Shown: in pieces, positions 56,753 through 64,000 of the stretch
How the letters are laid out: each line of letters begins with the position of its first letter
Numbering within the stretch: the stretch's first letter is position 1
Source of the DNA: Halobacterium noricense
Lineage (GTDB): Archaea > Halobacteriota > Halobacteria > Halobacteriales > Halobacteriaceae
DNA: 64,000 bases
Reading direction: 5' to 3'
Assembly (NCBI RefSeq): GCF_021233435.1
Contig: NZ_CP089468.1
Location: 930,001-994,000 of the forward strand
Program-made: the position numbers and the translations under genes
Notes under the pieces: generated by a model
The model's input: the letters and a program-made list of their open reading frames with translations, nothing else
Databases searched by the model: none
What the model was told of the DNA's origin: nothing

Positions 56753-57799
56753 ATGGAAGGCAACGACTCGAACCCCCTCGAACCCCGCGAGGACGCCGGT
56801 CGGTTCCGCTACCTCTTCGAGCACGTGCAGGACGCCGTCGTGGAGTTCGAACTGGACGACGAGGAGCCCATCGTCGCGACGGTCAACCACTCGTTCTGTG
56901 AGATGTTCGGCGTGGACCGCGGGGAAGTCGTGGGTGCGTCGCTGAACGACCTCATCGTCCCGAGCGAGCGGGTGACCGAGAGCAACCGCTTCGACCAGCG
57001 CACCGCCGCGGGCAAGTCGAACTACGCCATCGTCGACCGGCGCACCGAGGACGGCCTGAAGACGCTGCTCTACCGGGGCATCCCCTCCGACGGCGGCGAC
57101 GGCGGGTTCGCGCTGTACACCGACCTCACCGACGAGATTCGCCAGGAGCGCGAATTGTCGGTGCTCAATCGCGTGCTCCGGTACAACCTCTCCGAGGAAG
57201 TCGACGCCTTGCTCGATCACGCCGAGGCCCTCGCCGCGTCGGTCGAGGACCCCGAACTGGTCGACACCGCGCGAGGAATCCGGGAGCGCGCGCTCGCACT
57301 CGACCGCACCAGCGAGGAAGCGAGGGATATCGAGCGCGTGTTGGACGCGGACCCGGACCTGGAGCCGACCGACCTCGGCCACGTGGTGCAGTCGGCGCTC
57401 GACGACGTGCCCTTGGTCGACTACGCGGACGTGACCGTCGACGTCGAGGACGCGCCGCGAGTCATGTCCGGGGGCCACCTCGACCGTGCGGTCGCCGCAC
57501 TCGTCGACAACGCGATTCGCTACACCGACGACGAGACGCCCAGCGTCCAGGTTACCGCGCGCCGGACGGACGGCGAAGTCGCGCTGACGGTGAGCGATGA
57601 CGGGCCTGGCCTCCCGGACAAGGAGCGGCGGCTCCTCACCGGCGACATCGACCTGACGCCGCTCGACCACGGGAGCGGGCTCGGCCTGTGGCTGGTTCGG
57701 TGGATTGCGACCGCCTACGACGGCGCTGTCACGTACGAAGAGCGTGCGAGCGGCGGGAGCGACGTCACGCTCGAACTCCGCGTCGCGTCGGAGCGCTAA
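56753..57799 (+). CDS. PAS-domain histidine-kinase-like protein with altered phospho-acceptor
   Basis: A 348-residue protein: PAS (about residues 12-130), HisKA-like helices (135-205) and HATPase (225-348; N-box ALVDNAIRYTDD, G1 DDGPGLP, G2 GSGLGLWLV). In related haloarchaeal kinases the phospho-acceptor box reads LNRVLRHNLRND; here it is LNRVLRYNLSEE, so His is replaced by Tyr. Normal autophosphorylation on His should be lost while ATP binding looks intact. It might act as a partner for another kinase. ATG 56753 is preferred; 56735 is possible. Confidence 0.82.
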   Translation: MEGNDSNPLEPREDAGRFRYLFEHVQDAVVEFELDDEEPIVATVNHSFCEMFGVDRGEVVGASLNDLIVPSERVTESNRFDQRTAAGKSNYAIVDRRTEDGLKTLLYRGIPSDGGDGGFALYTDLTDEIRQERELSVLNRVLRYNLSEEVDALLDHAEALAASVEDPELVDTARGIRERALALDRTSEEARDIERVLDADPDLEPTDLGHVVQSALDDVPLVDYADVTVDVEDAPRVMSGGHLDRAVAALVDNAIRYTDDETPSVQVTARRTDGEVALTVSDDGPGLPDKERRLLTGDIDLTPLDHGSGLGLWLVRWIATAYDGAVTYEERASGGSDVTLELRVASER

Positions 57800-57937
57800 A
57801 CGACGGTGGGAGTGGGATGAGACGTATTCGAGGACGAGAATTCGGACAGACCACCGTGCAGCGGCGACATTTCTTGTCCGGTCGCGTGTCGGCGCGAACG
57901 TGAAAGCGTAAAGACCCCGCTCCGAGACGGTGGGGGT

Positions 57938-59089
57938 ATGGACCGCGTAGCAATCATCGGTGCGTCGATGACGACGTTCGGCGACCGCGACGCGTGGGTG
58001 CGGGAGTTGCTGGCGGAGGCCGGCGACGCCGCCCTGCGGGACGCGGGCGTGGACGGCGACGACCTCGACCACCTCTACGTCTCGAACATGGCCAGCGGCG
58101 AGTTCGAGGGACAGACCGGCGTCCCGAACGCGCTCGCCCACGACCTCGGCGCGCTCGGCGCGTACACCCAGCGCGTCGACCAGACGAGCGCCTCCGGCGG
58201 CGCGGGCATCTACGCCGCGTGGCAGTCCGTCGCCTCCGGCGCGAGCGACATGACGCTGCTCGTCGGCGGCGAGAAGATGACCCACAAGACCACGGGCGAG
58301 GCGACGGACGTCATCGCCAGCCTCACCCACCCCGTGGAGTACAAGCACGGCGTCACGCTCCCGAGTTTCGCGGGCCTCACCGCGCGCAAGTACCTCGACG
58401 AGTACGACGCGCCCCGCGAGAGCCTCGGCAAGGTCGCCGTGAAGAACCACCGCAACGGCGTGGACAACCCCCACGCGCAGTTCCGCAAGGAAGTCGACCT
58501 GGAGACGGTGCTGGACTCGCCAATCGTCGCGGACCCGCTGCGGCTGTACGACTTCTGCCCCATCACGGACGGCAGTTCCGCGCTGCTGTTCTGTCCGGAG
58601 TCCGTCGCCGAGGAGTACGCCGACGACTACGTCGTCGTCTCCGGCATCGGCGGCGCGACCGACACCCACGTCGTCCACGAGCGCGAGGACCCGACGACCA
58701 TGCAGGGCGTCGTGGAGTCCTCCGAAATCGCCTACGAGATGGCCGACTGCGGCCCCGAGGACGTCGACTTCGCGGAGCTCCACGACATGTTCACGATTCT
58801 GGAGTTCCTCCAGAGTGAGGACCTCGGCTTCTTCGAGAAGGGCGAGGGCTGGAAGGCCGTCGAGGAGGGCGTCACCGACCGCGACGGCGACCTCCCCATC
58901 AACACGTCCGGGGGCCTCAAGTCGAAGGGCCACCCGCTCGGCGCGAGCGGCGTCGCACAGGCGTACGAACTCTACGTGCAGTTGCTCGGCGACGCGGGCG
59001 ACCGACAGGTCGAGGGCGACGTCGGCCTCGCCTGCAACGTCGGCGGCTTCGGCAACTGCGTGACCACCACCATCCTCGAACAGCCATGA
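57938..59089 (+). CDS. Thiolase-fold protein, active-site Cys replaced by Ser
   Basis: A 383-residue thiolase-superfamily protein. Archaeal thiolase/HMG-CoA-synthase-linked features are clear: NMASGEFEGQTGVPN, the active-site strand region QTSASGGAG (about residues 87-95), the His motif NTSGGLKSKGHPLGASGV, and the C-terminal NVGGFGNCV. The normal nucleophile in CASG is Ser here (SASG), whereas the His is kept. So a standard acyl-enzyme thiolase reaction is doubtful. It overlaps the DUF35 gene by 4 nt; archaeal thiolases form complexes with such proteins. Confidence 0.82.
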   Translation: MDRVAIIGASMTTFGDRDAWVRELLAEAGDAALRDAGVDGDDLDHLYVSNMASGEFEGQTGVPNALAHDLGALGAYTQRVDQTSASGGAGIYAAWQSVASGASDMTLLVGGEKMTHKTTGEATDVIASLTHPVEYKHGVTLPSFAGLTARKYLDEYDAPRESLGKVAVKNHRNGVDNPHAQFRKEVDLETVLDSPIVADPLRLYDFCPITDGSSALLFCPESVAEEYADDYVVVSGIGGATDTHVVHEREDPTTMQGVVESSEIAYEMADCGPEDVDFAELHDMFTILEFLQSEDLGFFEKGEGWKAVEEGVTDRDGDLPINTSGGLKSKGHPLGASGVAQAYELYVQLLGDAGDRQVEGDVGLACNVGGFGNCVTTTILEQP

Positions 59090-59451
59090 GCTTCGACGCA
59101 CACCGCTGCCCGAACGGCCACGTCACGTACCCCGGACACACGCGCTGCCCGGAGTGCGGGGAGGAACAGACCGGGACCATCGACCTCGCCGAACGCACCG
59201 GCACGGTCGTCACGTGGACGACCGCCACGGCGACGCCGCCGGGCGTCCGCGAGCCCAACCACCTCGCAATCGTCGAGTTCGAGGTGGAGGGCGAGAGCGT
59301 GCGCGCGCTCGGTCAGCTCACGACCGCCGACGGCGTCGAAATCGGCGACGACGTCGAACCGGTGTACGCAGAAGAGCTACGCGACCCCGAGGCGGGCATC
59401 CGCGAGCCCGACAGCCACGAGTGGGACGGCTACCGGTTCGAACCGGTTTAG
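59086..59451 (+). CDS. DUF35 Zn-ribbon/OB-fold partner of thiolase
   Basis: A 121-residue protein. A rubredoxin-like zinc ribbon is at the N terminus (HRCPNGHVTYPGHTRCPECG; the Cys/His ligands are visible, with His in one position), followed by an OB-fold (GTVVTWTTATATPPG, LAIVEFEVEGESVRALGQL). In archaea DUF35 proteins bridge acetoacetyl-CoA thiolase and HMG-CoA synthase and bind CoA. Here the partner is the overlapping thiolase-like gene. One ligand being His rather than Cys is unusual but compatible with zinc. Confidence 0.85.
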   Translation: MSFDAHRCPNGHVTYPGHTRCPECGEEQTGTIDLAERTGTVVTWTTATATPPGVREPNHLAIVEFEVEGESVRALGQLTTADGVEIGDDVEPVYAEELRDPEAGIREPDSHEWDGYRFEPV

Positions 59452-59454
59452 TTT

Positions 59455-60024
59455 TCACTCGAGGCGGTCTCGTAGCTGAGCAACGTAGGGGCTATTGCCC
59501 CAGTTCCGGTGTGGACTAATCGTTGCCAACAGCGTTCGTGCGTCGTCGTCGCTCATGTGGTCGTTCCGAGCGTAGTCACAGACGAGTCGTGGCGTCGGGG
59601 CGATCCGTGGCCCCTGCAAGACCGCGTGGATGAGCGGGAAGTTCGTCCCGCCGAACTCGTCAGTGAGGAAGCCATCGACGGCAAGCGCGTTCGCGAGCAC
59701 GATTCCATCGGTTTCGCCGTCGTCGAGGCCAAACGTTGGCCGCGAGTCCGGAGTGTCGTCACGCTCGTAGGGGTCCTCGATGGTGTAGTAGTCGCGAGCC
59801 GCGAGGACATTCGTCGCTGCGGCGCCGTGAATATCCTGATACTGCGTGAGCGCCTGAAGTTCCGTGACGACTTCCGGCGGGACGGATACGTCACACGAGG
59901 TGAGCAGATACTGCAGCGGGTCCGGAGCGGTACCAGTATCGTACGTTGCGTCAGCACGAGGCACAGCCAGACTGACTATCGCGCTCGTGTCGGTGACGAC
60001 CGTCCGCAGTCGGTGGCCGGTCAT
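59455..60024 (-). CDS. PIN-domain nuclease-like toxin
   Basis: A 189-residue PIN-fold protein. The acidic active-site residues appear in VVTDTSAIVSLAV (Asp about 11), PPEVVTELQAL (Glu) and LDDGETDGIVLANALAVDGFLTDE (Glu/Asp cluster), with the last region preceding FGGTNFPLIHA. PIN toxins (VapC group) cut RNA such as tRNA or rRNA. It starts inside the stop of the small upstream gene (4-nt overlap), the organisation of a toxin-antitoxin operon. It is longer than classical VapC (about 130 residues). Confidence 0.75.
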   Translation of the reverse strand: MTGHRLRTVVTDTSAIVSLAVPRADATYDTGTAPDPLQYLLTSCDVSVPPEVVTELQALTQYQDIHGAAATNVLAARDYYTIEDPYERDDTPDSRPTFGLDDGETDGIVLANALAVDGFLTDEFGGTNFPLIHAVLQGPRIAPTPRLVCDYARNDHMSDDDARTLLATISPHRNWGNSPYVAQLRDRLE

Positions 60025-60386
60025 CGCTCGTCGTCGGCGGTATCGACCTTCGTCGCGTCGTCACCGTAGATGTCGACGTCCTCAGGGGCCCCGATATCCA
60101 GTGGCTCGTCTTCAAGGTCCGCCTTGAGGAGGCGGAGGCGCTGGGCGGTTTCGGTGCCAACCAGTTGCTTGACGGTCTCGAATTCGAGCTGGTCGTCATA
60201 GTACTTCGTCGCGACCAGTTCTTGGAACGTTTCGCTGTCGGCCGTTTCTTCGAGGTACTCGCGAATCGCTTCGACGAGCAGATCTGTCCGGTCGGTATCG
60301 AAGAGGTCGGCGACCGCGTCAAGCCGCTCGACGAGGTACTCTGGGGACTGGAAGTGTACCCGTCGTGGCTCGTCGCTCGCGTTCAT
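60021..60386 (-). CDS. RHH-type antitoxin partner of the PIN protein
   Basis: A 121-residue protein starting at ATG 60386. The N-terminal part is ribbon-helix-helix-like: RRVHFQSPEYLVERLDAVAD and RTDLLVEAIREYLEE. The C-terminal half (about 60-121) is acidic and probably binds the toxin. The frame is open upstream to 60449, but that part contains the likely promoter with repeated TGTGCA (minus strand, 60398-60448). Overlap with the toxin gene (ATGA) supports co-translation. Confidence 0.75.
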   Translation of the reverse strand: MNASDEPRRVHFQSPEYLVERLDAVADLFDTDRTDLLVEAIREYLEETADSETFQELVATKYYDDQLEFETVKQLVGTETAQRLRLLKADLEDEPLDIGAPEDVDIYGDDATKVDTADDER

Positions 60387-60469
60387 ACTATGCGCGTCTT
60401 CTGCACATAGACTGATAACCGTTTCGGCGACTGCACACAGCTTGCACATCTATCTTCGGCCGCGAGTTG

Positions 60470-60652
60470 TCAATCGTTGCTTGCGGTATCGAACTCGCCG
60501 ACCTCCGTGTGCTTCGTCGAGCGGTCGAAGACGCTTGCCGGGACGGCCTCGACGGCCGCCCGAATCGACGCCAGCGCATCGTCCGGAAACGCCTCGGATG
60601 AGGTCCGGGTGCGGCGCTCGCTCAATCGGGTGGCCTCCTCGACGACGACCAT
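60470..60652 (-). CDS. Small hypothetical protein
   Basis: A 60-residue ORF with a plausible haloarchaeal composition (FPDDALASIRAAVEAVPASV in the centre, acidic C terminus). It lies between the antitoxin gene and the OYE-family gene on the same strand. No family is recognised; it could be a truncated longer gene. Confidence 0.45.
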   Translation of the reverse strand: MVVVEEATRLSERRTRTSSEAFPDDALASIRAAVEAVPASVFDRSTKHTEVGEFDTASND

Positions 60653-60743
60653 ACTGGCTCTCGACGACCAGCGACCTGATAAAACCCGTCGCGAGCGGCG
60701 GTCTCGCGTCGAAGGCCGGACGACGCATCCGTATTCGGGACGG

Positions 60744-61841
60744 TCAGAACGCGCGGTGGTACTGGACGGGCACGTCGACCCTCTCCTCGCGGCCGAGTTC
60801 CTTCGCGGCGTGCAGCGGGAAGTAGGGGTCGCGGAGGAACTCGCGGCCGACGATGGCGAGGTCCGCGCGGTCGTTGCGGATGATGGCGTCGGCCTGCTCG
60901 GCGGACGTGATGCCGCCGACGGTGCCGACTTTGACGTCCGTCTCTCGGCTGTTCCGGATGTGTTCGGCGAACCGGAGCTGGTAGTTCGGGCCGGTCCACT
61001 CGATGTTCTGGTCGGGGTGAATCCCACCGGAGGAGACGTCGACGAGGTCCGCGCCGACCTCGTAGAGGTCGTCGGCGAGGCGGGCGGACTGCTCGACGTC
61101 CCAGGAGTCGCGGTCGTCGAGCCAGTCGGTCGCGGAGATGCGCACGAAGACGGCTTTGTCCTCGCCCATCTCCTCGCGGACGGCTTCCGTGACCTCGCGG
61201 ACGATGCGGGTGCGGTTCTCGAAGCTCCCACCGTACTCGTCGTCGCGGTCGTTGGTCACCGGGGAGAGGAACTCGTGGAGGAGGTAGCCGTGGGCAGCGT
61301 GGACTTCCGCGATTTCGAAGCCGGCTTCGCGGGAGCGCCGGGCGGCCTCGCGGAACGACTCGACGACTTCGTCGATGCCGTCCGGGTCGAGGGCTTCGGT
61401 CGCGGGCGGCTCCTGCTCGTAGGGCCACGGCTCGTCGGAGGGGCCGACGACCGTCCAGCCGCCGTCCTCGGGGTGGACTGGTTCGGAGCCCTCCCACGGT
61501 CGGGACTTCGAGCCCTTCCGGCCGGCGTGCGCGAGCTGGATGCCGGGCGTCGCGCCCTGCGACTTCACGAAGTCGACGATGGGGTCGAGCGCGTCGCGGT
61601 GCTCGTCGCTCCAGATGCCGAGGTCCTCGGGCGTGATGCGGCCGCGGGGTTCGACGGCGGTGGCTTCGGTCATCACGATGCCAGCGCCGCCGGTGGCGCG
61701 CGAGCCGAGGTGGACGCGGTGCCAGTCCGTGGCGAGGCCGTCGCGGTCCTCGACGGAGTACTGACACATCGGGGACACGACGAACCGGTTCCGGGCGGTC
61801 GTCTCGCGGAGTTCGAGCGGCGAGAACACGTCGTCTGTCAT
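60744..61841 (-). CDS. NADH:flavin oxidoreductase/OYE-family (YqjM-like)
   Basis: A 365-residue FMN-binding TIM barrel of the old yellow enzyme family. MTDDVFSPLELRETTARNRF opens the barrel, and MCQYSVEDRDGLATDWHRVHLGSRA (about 26-50) is typical of YqjM-like members with a Cys near the flavin. HAGRKGSK supplies the substrate histidine, and EVHAAHGYLLHEFLSP holds the His pair region. GGITSAEQADAII and LAIVGREFLRDPYFP end the phosphate-binding strands. It reduces activated alkenes with NAD(P)H; the natural substrate is unknown. The start is 138 nt from the divergent DUF7504 gene. Confidence 0.9.
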   Translation of the reverse strand: MTDDVFSPLELRETTARNRFVVSPMCQYSVEDRDGLATDWHRVHLGSRATGGAGIVMTEATAVEPRGRITPEDLGIWSDEHRDALDPIVDFVKSQGATPGIQLAHAGRKGSKSRPWEGSEPVHPEDGGWTVVGPSDEPWPYEQEPPATEALDPDGIDEVVESFREAARRSREAGFEIAEVHAAHGYLLHEFLSPVTNDRDDEYGGSFENRTRIVREVTEAVREEMGEDKAVFVRISATDWLDDRDSWDVEQSARLADDLYEVGADLVDVSSGGIHPDQNIEWTGPNYQLRFAEHIRNSRETDVKVGTVGGITSAEQADAIIRNDRADLAIVGREFLRDPYFPLHAAKELGREERVDVPVQYHRAF

Positions 61842-61942
61842 CGCGTCGTCGTAGCGCTTCCGGGGGTTTATCGGCGGTGTCCCAGGGGCTGCTTGCCGGC
61901 TTCGCGCCCGGCCACGGATTTTCTCACCCGGAGAAAACCCAC

Positions 61943-61950
61943 AATATTTA
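61943..61950 (+). promoter_or_regulatory. TATA box of the DUF7504 gene
   Basis: AATATTTA ends 29 nt before the ATG at 61980, the spacing expected for a leaderless or near-leaderless haloarchaeal message. Confidence 0.55.
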
Positions 61951-61979
61951 TCGGTTTGGTTGGCGTGCGTACACGTACG

Positions 61980-62657
61980 ATGTCAGACGGTTCCACGGCG
62001 CGTGGGTGGGTCGACGACCCGGCCACCTTCGCGGCGGCCCTCGACGACCTCAAATCCACGGGGTGTCTCCTCCTCGTCCTCGAAGCCGGCGGCAGCGACG
62101 CCGGCGGTGCCGGCTGCCGGCGGCTCCTCGGCAGCGGCGACGAGGAGCGCAAACGCCTGCTCGTTCGCAGCGAGACGGACACGCACACGACCAGTTCGTC
62201 GCCGGCCGGCGACGACCCCGACGAGCGCACCGTCGTCTACCGGTCCACCGCGCGCGACGCCGCTGCCGCAGCCCCGCCGTCACCGTCGCTGCCGGCGACC
62301 ACGGTCGCCTCGGACGTGGACGCGCTCGGCGACGCCGTCGAGGACGAAGTCGACTCGCTCGCGCCGCTGGGCGGCTACGAGTCCGGACAGCTCCGCGTCT
62401 GCATGGACGCGCTCGGCACGCTCCTCGAAGACGACGACCTCCTCAGCGTGCTCGAATTCACGAAGACCCTCGGCACCGCAGTCCGCGAGCACGACGGCAT
62501 CGCGCACGTCCACGTCGGCCAACACGTTCCCGGCATCGCGGTCGAAGGGCTTCTCGGGCAGTTCGACGCGGTCGTCGAAGTCGGCGGCGACGACGACCCG
62601 CGGCAGCGCTGGCACCTCCCCGACGAGTCGCTGTCCACGCGCTGGCTGGAACTCTAG
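61980..62657 (+). CDS. DUF7504 family protein (RecA-like fold, HTR-associated type)
   Basis: A 225-residue haloarchaeal protein. After a PATFAAALDDLKSTGCLLLVLE beginning, the sequence has a RecA/KaiC-like arrangement without a functional Walker A in the Gly-rich loop (GGSDAGGAGCRRLLG). It continues with ERKRLLVRSET, then GGYESGQLRVCMDALGTLLEDD and ends in WHLPDESLSTRWLEL. Such proteins are found near halobacterial transducer genes in other genomes; none is seen here. The function is unknown. It converges with the acidic small protein gene (adjacent stops). Confidence 0.7.
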   Translation: MSDGSTARGWVDDPATFAAALDDLKSTGCLLLVLEAGGSDAGGAGCRRLLGSGDEERKRLLVRSETDTHTTSSSPAGDDPDERTVVYRSTARDAAAAAPPSPSLPATTVASDVDALGDAVEDEVDSLAPLGGYESGQLRVCMDALGTLLEDDDLLSVLEFTKTLGTAVREHDGIAHVHVGQHVPGIAVEGLLGQFDAVVEVGGDDDPRQRWHLPDESLSTRWLEL

Positions 62658-62938
62658 TCTTCCTCCGACGCTTCTTCCTCGGTCTCGGCTAGTTCCATCC
62701 CCTCGGCTTCCGGCGCGTAGTACCCGTCTTCGCCCCCCTCGGCTTCCTCGCTCTCTTCGGCTTGCTCGCCTTCGTCGCCCTCTTTCTCGCCGGCGACCTC
62801 GATTTCGGCTTCCACTTCGATGGAGACGCCCGGCGCGTCCAGTTCCGCCTCGAACACGTCTTCCTCGCCGGCTTCGACTTCGAGTTCGGTCGAGTCGACT
62901 TCCACTTCGACCTCTGTGTCGACGTACGTATCGGACAT
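62654..62938 (-). CDS. Small, extremely acidic protein
   Basis: A 94-residue protein starting at ATG 62938. The N-terminal 50 residues alternate V/E/D in a beta-like pattern (TEVEVEVDSTELEVEAGEED), the remainder is Glu-rich and likely disordered. No Cys or aromatic motifs except YY near the C terminus. The function is unknown, and the low-complexity composition limits any homology argument. Confidence 0.6.
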   Translation of the reverse strand: MSDTYVDTEVEVEVDSTELEVEAGEEDVFEAELDAPGVSIEVEAEIEVAGEKEGDEGEQAEESEEAEGGEDGYYAPEAEGMELAETEEEASEED

Positions 62939-63025
62939 ACTCGGAGCCACACCACGACGACTGGTAAACGGTGTGGCCGGCCGCGGCGCTGTCGGCCGTG
63001 AAAATACTGCAGGAGAGCGGAGCCC

Positions 63026-63667
63026 TTAGAAAGTTTCGCGGTGGAGGACGTCGTCGACGTCGCGGCGCGGCAGGCGCTCGGGCTCGTCGCCGCCGCTCGG
63101 GCCGACCGCAATCAGGACGACCGGAATCGTGTCCTCGGGGAGGTCGACGAAGTCAGCGGCGGCCTCGAAGTCGAAGCCGGTCATCGGCGTGGCGGTGAGG
63201 CCGCGGGCGTGCGCGGACAGCAGGAGGTTCTCCGCGGCGAGGGAGGCGTTGCGAATCGCGTAGTCGCGGCCCGCGCGGTCGGACTCGTAGCCGGCGACGG
63301 TCTGCTCTTTCATCGCCTCGCCGGTCTCGGCGTCGACGCGGCCGGCCTCGACCCACTCGTCGAAGACGCGGTCGGCGGTCTTCGGCTCGGTGTGGCCGGC
63401 GACGAGAATCGCGGTGCCGGCCTCTGCGATGTGCTCTTGGCCGTTCGCAATCTCGACGAGTTCGTCGAGGCGGTCGTCGTCCTGAATCGTGACGAACTCC
63501 CACGGCTGGAGGTTGAACGAGGAGGGCGCGAGCGTCGCGTCCTCGACGATTGCTTCGAGGGTCTCGTCGTCGACGTCCTCGTCGGGGTCGAAGTTGTGCC
63601 CGGAGCGGCGGCTGCGCAGCGCCTCGGTGGCGGCGTCGGTTCGCGACTGCTGGCTGGCTTCTGACAT
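63026..63667 (-). CDS. Nitroreductase family protein (FMN)
   Basis: A 213-residue FMN-dependent nitroreductase-like oxidoreductase starting at ATG 63667. RSRRSGHNFDPDEDVDDETLEAI is the flavin phosphate-binding N terminus, APSSFNLQPWEFVTI the core motif, and ASLAAENLLLSAHARGLTATPMTGFD the dimer and flavin segment. The C-terminal VVLIAVGPSG strand completes the fold. The substrate is unknown. The longer upstream frame (to 63787) is discarded because its residues are atypical. Confidence 0.88.
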   Translation of the reverse strand: MSEASQQSRTDAATEALRSRRSGHNFDPDEDVDDETLEAIVEDATLAPSSFNLQPWEFVTIQDDDRLDELVEIANGQEHIAEAGTAILVAGHTEPKTADRVFDEWVEAGRVDAETGEAMKEQTVAGYESDRAGRDYAIRNASLAAENLLLSAHARGLTATPMTGFDFEAAADFVDLPEDTIPVVLIAVGPSGGDEPERLPRRDVDDVLHRETF

Positions 63668-63840
63668 CGACTTACGATACGTTACCCGTACGGAGGGGGC
63701 TGGCGGTCCCAGCGCGTCCCGCCGATTGGAGTGCGTGAGCGCGCACCACGTCCAAACTGTCTCACACGTCGCAGACGGCGAAGGCACGCTCCCTCGACCA
63801 CCGACATCACTATCCGGTTCGCCTGACTACCCGTTCGCCG

Positions 63841-64000
63841 ATGGTGGACGCTCACCCGTTCTCCGGCGAGCCGGCGACCACGCGGGAAGCGATAATGCAG
63901 GCGACGTTCCGCGCGCTCCGCGAGCACGGCTACGCGGGGTTGACGATTCAGCGCATCGGCGACCACTTCGAGAAGAGCAAGTCGCTGCTCTACCACCACT
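63841..64000 (+). CDS. TetR/AcrR-type transcriptional regulator, 3' truncated by window edge
   Basis: The first 53 residues are visible. TREAIMQATFRALREHGYAG and LTIQRIGDHFEKSKSLLYHH form the TetR HTH: helix 1, helix 2 (TIQRIGDHF) and recognition helix 3 (SKSLLYHH). The ligand-binding domain lies beyond the window. ATG 63841 is the natural start. It is divergent from the nitroreductase gene with a 173-nt gap, so it may regulate that gene, a common arrangement. Confidence 0.85.
   Translation, partial: MVDAHPFSGEPATTREAIMQATFRALREHGYAGLTIQRIGDHFEKSKSLLYHH

Noticed and set aside
60477-61979. N-terminal extension of the DUF7504 frame
   Set aside because: It is antisense to the OYE-family gene; a TATA box and ATG at 61980 define the gene.

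Overview
The window is chromosomal-type DNA from an extremely halophilic archaeon (class Halobacteria, plausibly near Halobacterium). The evidence is very high GC with G/C-rich third codon positions, strongly acidic proteins, Tat-dependent lipoproteins, HalX-type signalling, halocyanin-linked respiration, Dph2 and the haloarchaeal nas nitrate-assimilation genes. Most of it is a dense core genome with short gaps and many ATGA/GTGA overlaps. Accessory DNA breaks it in several places: 11.3-19.3 kb (CRISPR effector genes), 24.7-27.7 kb (integrase plus a gene-poor stretch), 54.1-55.7 kb (TnpB element) and 59.5-60.7 kb (toxin-antitoxin pair).

Layout. 0-11 kb: rhomboid-like protease (cut by the window start), METTL5-type methyltransferase, sensor kinase, dph2, YlbF-like protein, HTH regulator, metallo-beta-lactamase-fold hydrolase, acidic coiled-coil protein, HisG-like protein, CapA-like protein and a small frameshifted gene. 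11.4-18.9 kb: cas6-cas8b-cas7-cas5-cas3 of a type I-B system. cas4, cas1, cas2 and a CRISPR array are absent from the window, and a broken endonuclease/exonuclease/phosphatase gene follows cas3. 19.5-24.5 kb: MFS transporter, iron-transport-type Tat lipoprotein, surface protein, monooxygenase and DyP-like Tat protein. 24.7-26.2 kb: tyrosine recombinase with a small partner behind an inverted-repeat operator. 27.7-33.8 kb: nitrate assimilation (narK, mobA, ferredoxin nitrite reductase, a 32-aa ORF, nasA). 34.3-38.0 kb: ba3-type terminal oxidase whose subunit II carries a fused halocyanin domain. 38-42.4 kb: EamA transporter, kynureninase fragment, multi-PAS/GAF kinase and HalX response regulator. 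42.4-50.4 kb: two glycosyltransferases, a complete iron-type ABC transporter and a reversibly-glycosylated-polypeptide-type protein, with DtxR/Idr-like boxes (TTTAGGCC..CCTAAA). 50.4-54.1 kb: membrane protein, HEAT-pseudokinase and glycerate 2-kinase. 54.1-55.7 kb: IS1341-type TnpB element. 55.7-64 kb: stress protein, a kinase lacking its phospho-histidine, thiolase/DUF35 pair, RHH-PIN module, OYE-family oxidoreductase, DUF7504 protein, nitroreductase and a TetR regulator cut by the window end.

Most notable: (1) two unrelated genes, a histidine kinase and the nitrite reductase, each carry an in-frame 45-nt element built the same way (hairpin with 3-nt loop, 5-nt spacer, hairpin with 3-nt loop); (2) an iron-box-linked cluster joins iron uptake with glycosylation genes; (3) the type I-B effector cassette lacks adaptation genes and array and carries an in-frame internal start suited to a Cas11b small subunit; (4) several signalling or catalytic proteins have lost canonical residues.
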